The notes beneath the pieces are model-generated. The model was not told where the DNA came from. It searched no databases and saw nothing but the letters and a program-made list of their open reading frames with translations. Shown here in pieces: positions 1-8,303 of a DNA stretch of 64,000 nt. How positions within the stretch are numbered: position 1 is the stretch's first letter; every line of letters begins with the position of its first letter. The stretch is from Prevotella melaninogenica (GTDB lineage: Bacteria; Bacteroidota; Bacteroidia; Bacteroidales; Bacteroidaceae). Position numbers and translations under genes: made by a program. The stretch is taken from NCBI RefSeq assembly GCF_018127925.1, contig NZ_CP072347.1:498501-562500 (forward strand), written 5' to 3'.

Positions 1-81
1 TTAAAGACGGAAATTCCCATTGATGAACCCGAAAACGGCAAACTTGATTTCCACTATCCCGAGGATTATGTGCGGAATTAG
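1..81 (+). CDS. 3' end of an unidentified protein (cut by window edge)
   Basis: An open frame runs in from the window edge and ends at a TAG at 79-81, giving a 26-residue tail that finishes PEDYVRN. Nothing in it identifies the family. It is followed by a 199-bp gap before the HTH gene of the mobilizable element, so it is probably another gene of that element, but this is inference from position only. Confidence 0.4.
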   Translation, partial: LKTEIPIDEPENGKLDFHYPEDYVRN

Positions 82-280
82 GATAATCACGACACCAACG
101 ACAACCATCCGGTAACTCATAACCGCCTGTTTTACATCGTTTCCCGAGTAATTTTACCCGTCATTTATGGCTGGGCTTAATTATTCGGGAATTATTTTGC
201 AATGACGTGTCGTGGAGATATTCACGGATATATCATTTCAGTCCTTTGCGCCAAGTCTTACAAAAGAGACGAGTACGCGA

Positions 281-655
281 ATGGAAAAATCAATTCTTAC
301 CTTCAACGACCTCCCCGAGGTTGTCGCTCAGCTTCGAGACGAAGTGATGAGCCTGAAAAGCCTGCTCGCCGAGCAGCGCAGTGTGAACAATGCCAAAACG
401 GTGGACACCCACGTGCCCATGTCTGTGGACGAGGCAGCAGAGTATTTAGGTATCCCTAAGGGTACGCTCTACATGAAACTGTCAGAAGGGACAATCCCTG
501 CCACCAAGCCCGGCAAACGCTATTGCCTTTACCGTGACGAACTGGACAAGTGGCTGGAAACCGCCCGAAAGAATCCCATACCGTTGTCAGACGAGGAACT
601 GAACAAGTCCTTATCCTCTTCCCACCGTCGCAAGCCCAACCCACGTAACTGGTGA
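281..655 (+). CDS. Helix-turn-helix excisionase-like DNA-binding protein
   Basis: This is a protein of about 124 residues with a central helix-turn-helix of the MerR/excisionase type (SVDEAAEYLGIPKGTLYMKL) followed by a short beta-hairpin segment (PGKRYCLYRDELDKWL). That arrangement is usual in Bacteroidetes mobile elements, where such proteins assist excision or regulate mobilization. I chose the ATG at 281 because the residues upstream of it look like leader and the domain starts soon after. Its stop overlaps the GTG at 652, so it is probably translationally coupled to the ATPase gene that follows. Its position at the head of a HTH, ATPase, primase-like and relaxase series fits a mobilizable transposon. 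Whether it is a true Xis or a regulator cannot be told from sequence. Confidence 0.75.
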   Translation: MEKSILTFNDLPEVVAQLRDEVMSLKSLLAEQRSVNNAKTVDTHVPMSVDEAAEYLGIPKGTLYMKLSEGTIPATKPGKRYCLYRDELDKWLETARKNPIPLSDEELNKSLSSSHRRKPNPRNW

Positions 656-1758
656 ATGATATGGAAGAGGATAAGAACTATATCAACCTGATACGTGGCG
701 ACCTCACAAAAGCATCCCAAGCGCATAACGGTATGCCCGACAGTGTAGGCATGATGAATATCAAGACGGCAAACCAAACCATTCTTGAAGCATCGTTATT
801 GCCTACGCCCCGTGCGCTGTGGGACAGCTTTTGGTACGAGGGGGAACTCTCCTGCTTGTTTGCCGATTCCAACGTGGGCAAGTCCATCCTTGCCGTGCAG
901 ATAGCCGACCGCATCGCCCGAACCGACAATGTGCTGTATCTGGACTTTGAACTGTCCGAAAAGCAGTTCCAGCTCCGCTATACCAACGAGCATGGAGAGC
1001 TCTACACCTTTCCCGACAAAATCTATCGGGTGTCTATTGACTGCAACCAGCTTTTGGATGCCAACTTTGAGGAAGCTATCATAGGCGGCATTGAACAGAT
1101 GGCTGTGCAGACCGACTGCAAGATTTTCATCATTGACAATCTTACCTACCTGTGTTGCGCCATGGAGAAAGGCGATGCCGCAGGACGGCTGATGATTCAG
1201 CTGAACAATCTCAAAAAGAGATATGCGCTCTCTATCCTTGTCCTGGCACATACGCCCAAACGCTCTTTGGATTGTCCCATCACATCCAACGACCTTGCCG
1301 GAAGCAAACGGCTCTACAATTTCTTTGACAGCGTGTTCACCATTGGAAAAAGTGCCCAAGACGGAGGGCTTCGCTATGTGAAGCAGCTTAAAGTGCGCTA
1401 TGGCACGTTCTCTCATGATGCGGATAATGTAATCGTTTACGAGATTGACAAGGTGGATGCTTTCTTGCAGTTCGTGTTCAGGGGCTATTCCACGGAAAAG
1501 GAACACTTGAAAAAATTGGGCGACAATGAATCAAGCCAAAGGGATTGCCAAATTCTGCAACTCTCCCAATCGGGCAAGTCCGTCAGGGAGATAGCCTCAC
1601 AGGTGAATTGTGGCAAGTCCACCGTAAACCGTATCATCCAGCGCAGCAAAGAGAGTAAAAACGCAGGTGTCCCAAGTGTCCCACTGTCCCAACCCTTAGA
1701 GTGTGGGACAATGGGACAGGATGGGACAGCCGACAATCAACCATCAAAAACGGACTAA
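652..1758 (+). CDS. RepA/RecA-like AAA ATPase of mobilizable element
   Basis: About 368 residues. A Walker A motif (ADSNVGKS) lies near residue 87 and a Walker B strand (KIFIIDNLTYL) near 160, followed by a VLAHTPKR segment of the RepA/RecA-like fold. This fold is common in replicative helicase-like ATPases of Bacteroides mobilizable elements. The C-terminus carries a helix-turn-helix (REIASQVNCGKSTVNRII). The start is either GTG 652, overlapping the previous stop, or ATG 661. It ends 3 bp before the primase-like gene, so the two form an operon. The last 90 bp of the gene contain clustered GTCCCA/TGGGAC repeats, described separately. The likely role is DNA replication or processing of the excised or transferred element; this is inference from the family and neighbours. 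Confidence 0.75.
   Translation: MNDMEEDKNYINLIRGDLTKASQAHNGMPDSVGMMNIKTANQTILEASLLPTPRALWDSFWYEGELSCLFADSNVGKSILAVQIADRIARTDNVLYLDFELSEKQFQLRYTNEHGELYTFPDKIYRVSIDCNQLLDANFEEAIIGGIEQMAVQTDCKIFIIDNLTYLCCAMEKGDAAGRLMIQLNNLKKRYALSILVLAHTPKRSLDCPITSNDLAGSKRLYNFFDSVFTIGKSAQDGGLRYVKQLKVRYGTFSHDADNVIVYEIDKVDAFLQFVFRGYSTEKEHLKKLGDNESSQRDCQILQLSQSGKSVREIASQVNCGKSTVNRIIQRSKESKNAGVPSVPLSQPLECGTMGQDGTADNQPSKTD
1669..1727. repeat. GTCCCA / TGGGAC repeat cluster inside the ATPase gene
   Basis: Three GTCCCA hexamers (1669-1674, 1678-1683, 1686-1691) are followed by three TGGGAC hexamers (1704-1709, 1712-1717, 1722-1727). They form an inverted set at 8-10-bp spacing within the last codons of the ATPase gene. 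Such clusters can be iteron-like protein binding sites or a strong RNA hairpin between cotranscribed genes. The encoded peptide (VPSVPLSQP) is low-complexity, which suggests that the DNA and not the protein is under selection. Confidence 0.6.
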
Positions 1759-1761
1759 GCT

Positions 1762-2877
1762 ATGGGCAATTATTCATTACAGAAGTATAAAGGAACGGCA
1801 ACACGGCATACCTGCCCCAAATGCGGAGACAGGCATTCTTTCGTCTATTACGTGGACGAAAATAATGTGCCGTTGCATCCATCGGTCGGCAGATGTAACC
1901 ACGAAAGCGGTTGTGGGTATCACTACACTCCGAAAGAGTATTTTCAAGAGCATCCTGAACACAGAACTACCAATGATTTCTCTTTTGACAGGCAAAGAGC
2001 AGAGCAGAAGAAAGTGAAGCAGCAAAGTAAGCCGACAGCCATCGGCTATATTCCCCCTCACTATGTGGAGAAGTCGCAAAGCGAGCGTAGCAATTTCTTC
2101 CGTTTCCTCTTCACACTCCTTACTTCCTACTATGGCGACAAGGCGAAAGAGGTGTTGAAGCGGTTGTTGGAGGAATACCGTTTGGGGGCTACCCGTGACG
2201 GCTCTGTTATCTTTTGGCAGATAGACAGGACGGGCAAGGTACGCACGGGAAAGGTGATGCAGTACAATCCCGAAGACGGACACCGTATCAAGGGAGGACA
2301 GACATCGGCAGTGAACTGGATACACAGCATATTGAAAAAGCAGCGTGTGTTGGCAGAGGATTGGCAACTATCCCAATGCCTTTTCGGGGAACACTTGTTG
2401 AAAACGCATCCCGACAAGGTGGTGGTCTTGGTGGAATCCGAGAAGAGTGCCGTTATCGGTTCTGCTATCTTCCCCGATTATGTATGGCTGGCTACGGGTG
2501 GTAAGAGTCAGATGAGAGAAGAGAAACTCCGTGTACTGTCAGGGCGAACCGTGCTTCTCTTTCCCGATGCCGATGCTTATGCCGAGTGGAAACAGCGAGC
2601 CGAGAGCATGTACTTTTGTAAGGTGGTGGTTTCGGACATCATCGAAAGGAATGCCACCCCGAAACAAAAAGAAGCCCATATCGACATAGCCGATTGGATT
2701 ATCTTTCAGATACGGGAGGGCAAGGTGATGAGTACAGCCAACCACTTGGTCGAGGCTGAGAGAATCCTCCAGCGGATGATAGAGAAGAATCCCGTCCTGC
2801 AAAAACTGATAGACGATTTAGACCTTGTGCTGGTCGGTGCATCTCCAATCGGCAACGATGATGAAAAACCTCCCTGA
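1762..2877 (+). CDS. Zinc-ribbon/Toprim primase-like protein (DUF6371-type)
   Basis: A 371-residue protein. The N-terminus has a zinc ribbon (CPKCGDRH near residue 18 and CNHESGCGYH near 45). The middle is a helical linker, and a Toprim-like segment near 215-270 carries VVLVESEKSAVI and VLLFPDADAY, the acidic residues expected for a primase-type metal site. DUF6371-like proteins of this layout are frequent beside MobV relaxases in Bacteroidetes mobilizable elements. It follows the ATPase gene by 3 bp and precedes the oriT-like region. A role in priming replacement-strand synthesis during transfer is inferred. Confidence 0.7.
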   Translation: MGNYSLQKYKGTATRHTCPKCGDRHSFVYYVDENNVPLHPSVGRCNHESGCGYHYTPKEYFQEHPEHRTTNDFSFDRQRAEQKKVKQQSKPTAIGYIPPHYVEKSQSERSNFFRFLFTLLTSYYGDKAKEVLKRLLEEYRLGATRDGSVIFWQIDRTGKVRTGKVMQYNPEDGHRIKGGQTSAVNWIHSILKKQRVLAEDWQLSQCLFGEHLLKTHPDKVVVLVESEKSAVIGSAIFPDYVWLATGGKSQMREEKLRVLSGRTVLLFPDADAYAEWKQRAESMYFCKVVVSDIIERNATPKQKEAHIDIADWIIFQIREGKVMSTANHLVEAERILQRMIEKNPVLQKLIDDLDLVLVGASPIGNDDEKPP

Positions 2878-2934
2878 CGGAGGAGAGCGGAAGCCGTAGG
2901 CTGGAGTTTGCAGACAATGGCTTGCCATTGATAT

Positions 2935-3065
2935 AGCCCACTATAACTACACGCTCCGCTTACGTAGTTGTGGGCTCTCCCGAGGGGATTAGGGTTTTAC
3001 CCTAATGACCCACTCAGGGCGTTTCTCCCCTGAGAACCCAGAGCAAAGAGTGACCCTCTCTTTGC
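2935..3065. other. Candidate oriT / stem-loop cluster upstream of the relaxase gene
   Basis: Four inverted repeats lie in tandem just upstream of the relaxase start. They are AGCCCAC...AACTAC with GTAGTTGTGGGCT (2935-2950/2964-2976), TTAGGG/CCCTAA (2989-2994/3000-3005), CTCAGGG/CCCTGAG (3013-3019/3028-3034) and GCAAAGAG/CTCTTTGC (3043-3050/3058-3065). MobV-family relaxases nick at an oriT placed immediately 5' of their own gene, so this cluster is the best oriT candidate. The exact nick site cannot be placed by eye. Confidence 0.55.
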
Positions 3066-3160
3066 AATCTCCGCTTATGGGTTGCACCCCTAAGAACCCC
3101 ATGCGTTTACGGACAGCGGAAAAGCAAACAATAAAGTACAAACCCAAAAAACAAGTATCT

Positions 3161-4564
3161 ATGGCAACAAAATCAAGCATACATATCAAGCCCTGCAATA
3201 TCGCATCGAGTGAGGCTCACAACAGGAGGACTGCCGAATACATGCGCCACATCGGAGAGTCCAGAACCTATGTGGTTCCAGAACTCTCCACCGATAATGA
3301 GCAGTGGATAAATCCCGACTTCGGCAGTCCGGATTTGCGGATGCATTATGACAATATCAGACAGATGGTAAAGGAAAAGACCGGACGTGCCATGCAGGAA
3401 AAGGAGCGTGAACGCAAAGGCAAGAACGGTAAAATAGTCAAGATTGCGGGATGCTCCCCCATACGTGAAGGAGTGCTGCTTGTCAGGTCGGACACCACAC
3501 TGGCAGACGTGCGTAAATTCGGTGAGGAGTGTCAAAGACGCTGGGGAATCACACCGCTGCAAATCTTCCTGCACAAGGATGAAGGGCATTGGCTGAACGG
3601 TCAGCCGGAAGCGGAAGACAGGGAAAGCTTCAAAGTCGGGGACAGATGGTTCAAGCCGAACTATCATGCCCATATCGTTTTCGACTGGATGAACCACGAA
3701 ACAGGAAAGAGCCGAAAGCTCAATGACGATGACATGATGCAGATGCAGACCCTTGCATCCGACATCCTGCTGATGGAACGCGGGCAGTCAAAGGCTGTCA
3801 CTGGTAAGGAGCATCTGGAACGGAACGACTTTATCATTGAGAAGCAGAAAGCTGAACTGCAACGCATGGATGCAGCCAAACGGCACAAAGAAGAACAGAT
3901 AAATCTTGCCGAGCAGGAACTGAAACAGGTGAAATCAGAAATACGCACTGACAAGTTAAAGAAGACAGCCACCACGGCAGCGACAGCCATAACTAGTGGA
4001 GTTGCTTCTCTTTTCGGGAGTGGAAAACTGAAAGAACTGGAACGTGCCAACGAAAAACTGCAAGACGAGGTTTCAAAACGGAACACCAATATTGAAAAAT
4101 TGCAGAGCCAAGTACAGCAGATGCAGAAACAGCATGATACGCAAATCCACAATCTCAGAGAAATGCACAGGCAGGAACTTGACATGAAAGAAAAAGAACT
4201 GTCACGGCTCGCCAGAATCATAGACAAGGCTTTCAGGTGGTTTCCGATGTTCAGGGAAATGCTGCGCATGGAAAAGTTTTGTGCCATGCTGGGATTCTCT
4301 AAAGAAATGACTGAAAGTCTTATAGTCAAAAAAGAAGCCCTGAAATGTAGCGGTAAAATCTATTCCGAGCAACACAGGCGGAACTTTGATATAAAGGATG
4401 ATATTTTAAGGGTGGAAAATGACCCTGACGATGAAAGCAGGCTGAACCTGACAATAAACAGGAAGCCGATTGCCGACTGGTTCAGGGAGCAATGGCACAG
4501 GCTTAGATATGGAGCAAGAGTGCCGCAACAGGAAGAAAGAAAAAGTAGAGGATTCAAATTATAA
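3161..4564 (+). CDS. MobV-family relaxase (plasmid recombination/Pre-type)
   Basis: From ATG 3161 the protein has 467 residues. The open frame extends upstream to 3005, but that part crosses the stem-loop cluster and reads as non-protein-like sequence. The N-terminus has MobV features: a tyrosine-rich RTAEYMRHIGESRTY segment, an LHKDEGHW motif, and a three-histidine-type NYHAHIVFDW motif. A long coiled coil follows (about residues 210-340). Relaxases of this family nick oriT and pilot the strand during mobilization by a helper conjugative element. A 15-bp terminator-like hairpin lies downstream, between this gene and the convergent cfxA. The gene links the beta-lactamase to a transferable unit. 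Confidence 0.85.
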   Translation: MATKSSIHIKPCNIASSEAHNRRTAEYMRHIGESRTYVVPELSTDNEQWINPDFGSPDLRMHYDNIRQMVKEKTGRAMQEKERERKGKNGKIVKIAGCSPIREGVLLVRSDTTLADVRKFGEECQRRWGITPLQIFLHKDEGHWLNGQPEAEDRESFKVGDRWFKPNYHAHIVFDWMNHETGKSRKLNDDDMMQMQTLASDILLMERGQSKAVTGKEHLERNDFIIEKQKAELQRMDAAKRHKEEQINLAEQELKQVKSEIRTDKLKKTATTAATAITSGVASLFGSGKLKELERANEKLQDEVSKRNTNIEKLQSQVQQMQKQHDTQIHNLREMHRQELDMKEKELSRLARIIDKAFRWFPMFREMLRMEKFCAMLGFSKEMTESLIVKKEALKCSGKIYSEQHRRNFDIKDDILRVENDPDDESRLNLTINRKPIADWFREQWHRLRYGARVPQQEERKSRGFKL

Positions 4565-4583
4565 TAGAAGCAATTTGATTAGT

Positions 4584-4625
4584 AATCTAAAAGCACTCCG
4601 ATAACGATTAGAGTGCTTTTAGATT
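4584..4625. terminator. Bidirectional terminator between relaxase and cfxA
   Basis: A perfect 15-bp stem (AATCTAAAAGCACTC at 4584-4598 with its complement at 4611-4625) and a 12-nt loop lie between two convergent genes. It has A/T-rich flanks on both sides, so it can serve transcripts from both directions. Confidence 0.8.
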
Positions 4626-4656
4626 GTTTATCATTAATTATCAAAGCAAGTGCAGT

Positions 4657-5622
4657 TTAAGATTTTACTGAAGTTTGCATTAATAAAGAATATACTACAG
4701 CTGATATATGCGCAACATATTGTGACGCTTGTGATTCATTTCCCTTGAAATCCTTAACAAATACCGCTAAGGTATAACTGATATTATTAGGCAGACATAT
4801 ATAGGCAACATCATTGTGAGCTGCAAGAACACCATTTTCATTAACATAACCTGAACCTGTCTTATGCGCTATAACAACCCCTTCTTTATCAAGAAGTGGA
4901 GCTGCTATCCTATCTACACCTGTTTTGCATTCTTTTAACGTATTCTTAATGAAACTTTGTTTCTCATCATCGATAAGACCTTCAGTAAACAAACGATTCA
5001 TCAACATTGCAGCACCAAGAGGAGATGTATAGTTAGAGTAAGCCTTGTTATGGTCAGCCGACATTTCCTCTTCCGTATAAGCTATCTGAAAACTTGAACG
5101 AGGAATGAGTGTGGCTATAAAACTATCTGTTTGAGCGACATTAACCATATCCTTAAACATAAGGTTGCTTGCATTGTTGTCACTCTGAGTAAGAGTATAA
5201 CGCAGCAAATCTCTCACTGTCAATGATATGACTGGCCCTGAATAATCTTTCAGCATAGGACTCCAAGTCTTTGGGTCAAGTTTATCCCTATTTATATTTA
5301 CTAAGGTATCAAGTGAAATTCCTTTATTGTCAAAGTCATTACAAAGAGCTAATGCCTGATGAACCTTAAACACACTCATCATAGGATAAACACTCTTATT
5401 ATTGACCTTAACCGTATCTCTGTTATTAACAATAACCGCCACACCAATTTCGCCAGGACAAGCTGAGACAATTTGAGAAATGCTATCAGTCAAAACATTT
5501 GTTAAAGGAGGATTTGCGCTATCTTTTGTCGCTGATTTATGGAACAATGAAAATACCAAGATGAAAATGCAAACTAAAGCTATACTCAAAACTACGATTT
5601 GTTTTTTTCTGTTTTTTTCCAT
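4657..5622 (-). CDS. cfxA: CfxA-family class A extended-spectrum beta-lactamase
   Basis: A 321-residue protein recognised as CfxA, the serine beta-lactamase found on Tn4555-like mobilizable elements of Bacteroides and Prevotella. It hydrolyses penicillins and many cephalosporins in the periplasm. An N-terminal hydrophobic signal segment (about residues 8-27) follows a basic MEKNRKKQ. The active-site serine tetrad is SVFK at 83-86, SDN is at 147-149 and KTG is at 254-256, so the enzyme looks catalytically complete. Length matches the family. A Bacteroidetes-type promoter lies upstream on the minus strand. The CfxA allele number cannot be assigned safely by eye; residues 218 (Asp) and 247 (Glu) are candidate variable positions. 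It is convergent with the mobV gene, consistent with carriage on a mobilizable transposon. Confidence 0.97.
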   Translation of the reverse strand: MEKNRKKQIVVLSIALVCIFILVFSLFHKSATKDSANPPLTNVLTDSISQIVSACPGEIGVAVIVNNRDTVKVNNKSVYPMMSVFKVHQALALCNDFDNKGISLDTLVNINRDKLDPKTWSPMLKDYSGPVISLTVRDLLRYTLTQSDNNASNLMFKDMVNVAQTDSFIATLIPRSSFQIAYTEEEMSADHNKAYSNYTSPLGAAMLMNRLFTEGLIDDEKQSFIKNTLKECKTGVDRIAAPLLDKEGVVIAHKTGSGYVNENGVLAAHNDVAYICLPNNISYTLAVFVKDFKGNESQASQYVAHISAVVYSLLMQTSVKS

Positions 5623-5669
5623 GTTTATATTATTTATATTTGTTTGACGAGAATATCTTTATTTGCCGA

Positions 5670-5677
5670 CAAAGGTA
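5670..5677 (-). promoter_or_regulatory. cfxA promoter -7 element
   Basis: The plus strand reads CAAAGGTA, which is TACCTTTG on the minus strand and a match to the Bacteroidetes -7 consensus TAnnTTTG. It lies about 48 bp upstream of the cfxA start. Confidence 0.65.
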
Positions 5678-5717
5678 CATAACTTTACGGAAAAATATGT
5701 TTCTAAAATATATAAAT

Positions 5718-6077
5718 CAGGGCAACCGCATCAAAATGTCAATAACCTGATAATCAATACTTGTCGATTTTGTATTAATAGGGATAAGTGGGGTGGATAC
5801 AAGGATGAGAAGTTTCAACAATTTACAATATCCCCCCTTAAAAATGCATAATTTTGTATTTGTCTGAATAATAGCCTGTTGTCAAAAATCATGTTTCTTA
5901 AAAAATATTACCCGCAAGGGAAATTTGAATTATATGGGGCAAAAAATCAATTTTTATGGGGTAGTAGTTTCGATTTGGACCAATGGTTTTTTTAGGAAAA
6001 TGGACAATAAGGGAGAGGAGGAGGTTGAAAACTACGTTTGTTTCCTAAGCTAACGTTATTTTGATGCGGTTGCCCTG
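5718..6077. repeat. 20-bp inverted repeat pair upstream of cfxA
   Basis: The 20-mer CAGGGCAACCGCATCAAAAT at 5718-5737 recurs as its exact reverse complement at 6058-6077, flanking about 320 bp without a convincing gene. It may mark the end of the cfxA element, recombinase arm sites or a former insertion. No coding function is seen between the arms. Confidence 0.7.
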
Positions 6078-6127
6078 TATATAAATAGACAGCTGTGGGG
6101 AAAATGTGGGGAAAAATTAGATAATTA

Positions 6128-6165
6128 AAAAGGCTAAATGACTGAAAATAATCACTTAGCCTTTT
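6128..6165. terminator. Stem-loop terminator
   Basis: AAAAGGCTAAATGA (6128-6141) pairs with TCACTTAGCCTTTT (6152-6165) at 13 of 14 positions around a 10-nt loop, with a U-rich 3' side. It sits between the inverted repeat above and the Abi fragment. Confidence 0.65.
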
Positions 6166-6245
6166 AATCCGTACCCAGACCCGTACTTCGTAATTGCTGC
6201 GCCCATCATTCAAGACTGTCAAATCGGGTCTTTCCTGTCAAGCCA

Positions 6246-6467
6246 ATGATGCCTATGCGTATGCCAAACACATGGATTACGGATTTCTCGTTCCGTGAAC
6301 AAACACTTTATCCGCAACTCTGCTATGTGGTGTATTGGCTTAACTCCATTTCTATGGGCAACACTTTTGTTGCAGATTTCAAGCAGCTTTTATCGAAATA
6401 CCCATCAGTAAGAACTCGTTTATTAGGCTTTCCTCATAATTGGGAACAAGAGCCTTTGTGGAGATAA
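6246..6467 (+). pseudogene. C-terminal fragment of an Abi-like (Abi_2) abortive infection protein
   Basis: The 73-residue frame contains DFSFREQTLYPQLCYVVYWL and ends in LLGFPHNWEQEPLW, the typical C-terminal signature of Abi_2/AbiD-F proteins (GFPxxWxxxPLW). Family members are about 300 residues, so the N-terminal three quarters is missing. No matching frame was found upstream, where the cfxA element border region begins. It is read as a leftover of an abortive-infection gene truncated by insertion or deletion. The assignment rests on motif recognition only. Confidence 0.6.
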
Positions 6468-6671
6468 AATAATTGCCCTGTTTCTTAAAAAGCACTGGGG
6501 CAAACCAGCTCCGTCTTTAATTGTTTCCAATAAATGGATTGTTTCAAGCCCCTATAGAAAGAGAACAAAAATTCCTGTGTGAAAATTAATCTACGACAAG
6601 GAGCAAGCAAGGAGCAATATCAAACAAAAATCAATACCTTTGCAGTACATATGAGATAGACCAAAACAAAA

Positions 6672-6788
6672 GTGGAATATCGGAAACGAATAGCAAGGAA
6701 AAGAGAAGAAACGACCCAAGTTGATGTCCTTTTTGAGTTAATAATCAATAAAAGCGTTAAATCTTCACCTTTTAGAATGTGCAATTAA
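6672..6788 (+). pseudogene. Possible N-terminal fragment of a tyrosine integrase
   Basis: The frame begins at GTG 6672 and encodes VEYRKRIARKREETTQVDVL before a stop at 6786. The basic start followed by a beta-strand-like VDVLFEL recalls the N-terminal arm-binding region of Bacteroidetes tyrosine recombinases. A TACCTTTG promoter-like site lies about 40 bp upstream. It is far too short to be functional, and the resemblance is weak. Confidence 0.25.
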
Positions 6789-6831
6789 AAATAACAACCA
6801 TATTTCTGACTTATTATCTATAAAATATTGA

Positions 6832-7809
6832 GTAATAATCGGTTGTAAATACGCACGTTGCAGTGCTCTAACTTCTATCACCATTCCCAATAGTGTTAAA
6901 GAAATTGGTAAATTTGCGTTTAGTGAATGCAATATTCTAAGGTCTATAAATCTCGGCAATAGTGTTACGGAAATTGGCTACGCTGCATTCAGAGGTTGCA
7001 GTGCTCTAACTTCTATCACCATTCCCAATAGTGTTAAGGAAATTGGCTACGATACATTCAGAGGTTGCATCGCTCTAACTTCTGTAATAATTGGCAATAG
7101 TGTTACGGAAATTCACGACGAGGCTTTCATAGATTGCAAAGCACTAAATTTTGTAGTCATAGGCAATAATGTTACGACAATTGGCTCAGAAGCTTTCTAC
7201 AATTGCAGTAACCTAACTTCTGTAACCATTCCAAATAGTGTTACAACAATTGGCACCAATGCTTTCAGAAATTGCAGTAACTTAACTTCCGTAACCATTC
7301 CAAATAGTGTTAGATACATTAGTGACTATGCTTTTTCTGGCTGCCGTAAACTGAAACAATTTATCATCCCAAGCTCTGTTACTACACTCCATAAAGGTCT
7401 ATTGGCTAATTGCACTTCTTTAGAAAGCATAAGAATTCATAAAGATGTAAAGGGAATTGAAAAAAGCGCCTTCGACGGATGTACGAATGTTACACAAATT
7501 TCGTGTGAAGCAATTGTACCACCAACTTGTGGTTTAAAAGCTTTCCATCATATTGACAAAAGCAGCTGCAAACTATTTGTACCTAAAGCCAGTATTGATG
7601 CTTATAAACAAGCCCCTGAATGGAATGATTTCTTATTAATTGAGGAGAGTACTACTGGCATAACAAACACTGTTTATAATAAAGCAGGACTTGCTGATGT
7701 CTATACATTAGATGGAACAAGACGGCTAAGTAAAGCAAGCACTGACGAAATTAATGCTTTGCCTAAGGGTGTTTATATTGTCAATGGTAAAAAGATAATC
7801 ATTAAATAA
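6832..7809 (+). pseudogene. BspA-like leucine-rich repeat surface protein, 5'-truncated
   Basis: The frame is open from 6832 (after a TGA at 6829) to the stop at 7809, about 325 codons, but has no ATG before 7402. It begins inside a repeat. The residues form 23-residue BspA/Treponema-type leucine-rich repeats (units such as LTSITIPNSVKEIGYDTF). A Prevotella-type C-terminal sorting tail follows (VYTLDGTRR... then LPKGVYIVNGKKIIIK). BspA-like proteins are secreted adhesins. The signal peptide and first repeats are missing, so the gene is probably dead unless the N-terminal part was fused elsewhere. A terminator follows at 7946. The truncation lies next to the cfxA element border and the possible integrase fragment, suggesting a deletion on insertion. 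Confidence 0.75.
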
Positions 7810-7945
7810 TGAGCACATCGGTTTTCCTAAGCCACACCATATATTTTTACCTGTTGTATGTTCGTCTGACAAAGAAATAAGAATAGGAACAGAAACTTAC
7901 AAGGAAAACTTCGATGGCTTATACAGAAAACCTTATTACTATAGA

Positions 7946-7976
7946 GCAGCAAGTGAGCAATCATTTGCTGCTTTTT
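7946..7976 (+). terminator. Rho-independent terminator after the LRR gene
   Basis: GCAGCAA (7946-7952) pairs with TTGCTGC (7965-7971) and is followed by TTTTT. Confidence 0.8.
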
Positions 7977-8010
7977 CATTTACCTTCTAACAAATATCAA
8001 TGCAAAGAGT

Positions 8011-8226
8011 TATATTTGCAAAAGAAAGGGAGAGTAATATATGATTAAATTCAAAGAAAAAACAAGAGAAGAAATATTGCTTTTATACTCCTTTGCTCCC
8101 AGCATCATCGGTGCCTCTGTGGGTTGCGTATGTTTAAATAAAACCTCCATACACTCCGTTTCTCTGTGGGACATTTCATCAAATGTCTTAAACTTAGGCA
8201 GCAGCCTTATCGTTCTAAATGACTGA
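8011..8226 (+). other. Promoter-like site and a doubtful 61-codon frame
   Basis: A TATATTTG box (8011-8018) is followed by a purine-rich stretch and an ATG at 8041 that opens 61 codons (MIKFKEKTREEI...). The frame ends 78 bp before the left end of the IS982 element. An equally long frame exists on the other strand, and neither resembles a family I know. The segment also contains the CTCCGTTTCTCTGTGGGACA motif that recurs between genes in this window. I cannot say whether either frame is a gene. Confidence 0.25.
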
Positions 8227-8303
8227 AGCAAACAGACTTTACCACTCCTTCTTCCGCATGAACCGCTTTTTAGCGTGGATTTAACGTGTATTTCGTCACA
8301 TTA

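Noticed and set aside
3005-3160. N-terminal extension of the relaxase frame
   Set aside because: It crosses the stem-loop array and encodes non-domain residues; the MobV domain begins right after the ATG at 3161.
8010-8231. Minus-strand 73-codon frame opposite the doubtful plus-strand frame
   Set aside because: It has no promoter or family support and overlaps repeat-like wording, so both frames are left as uncertain and only the promoter side is listed.
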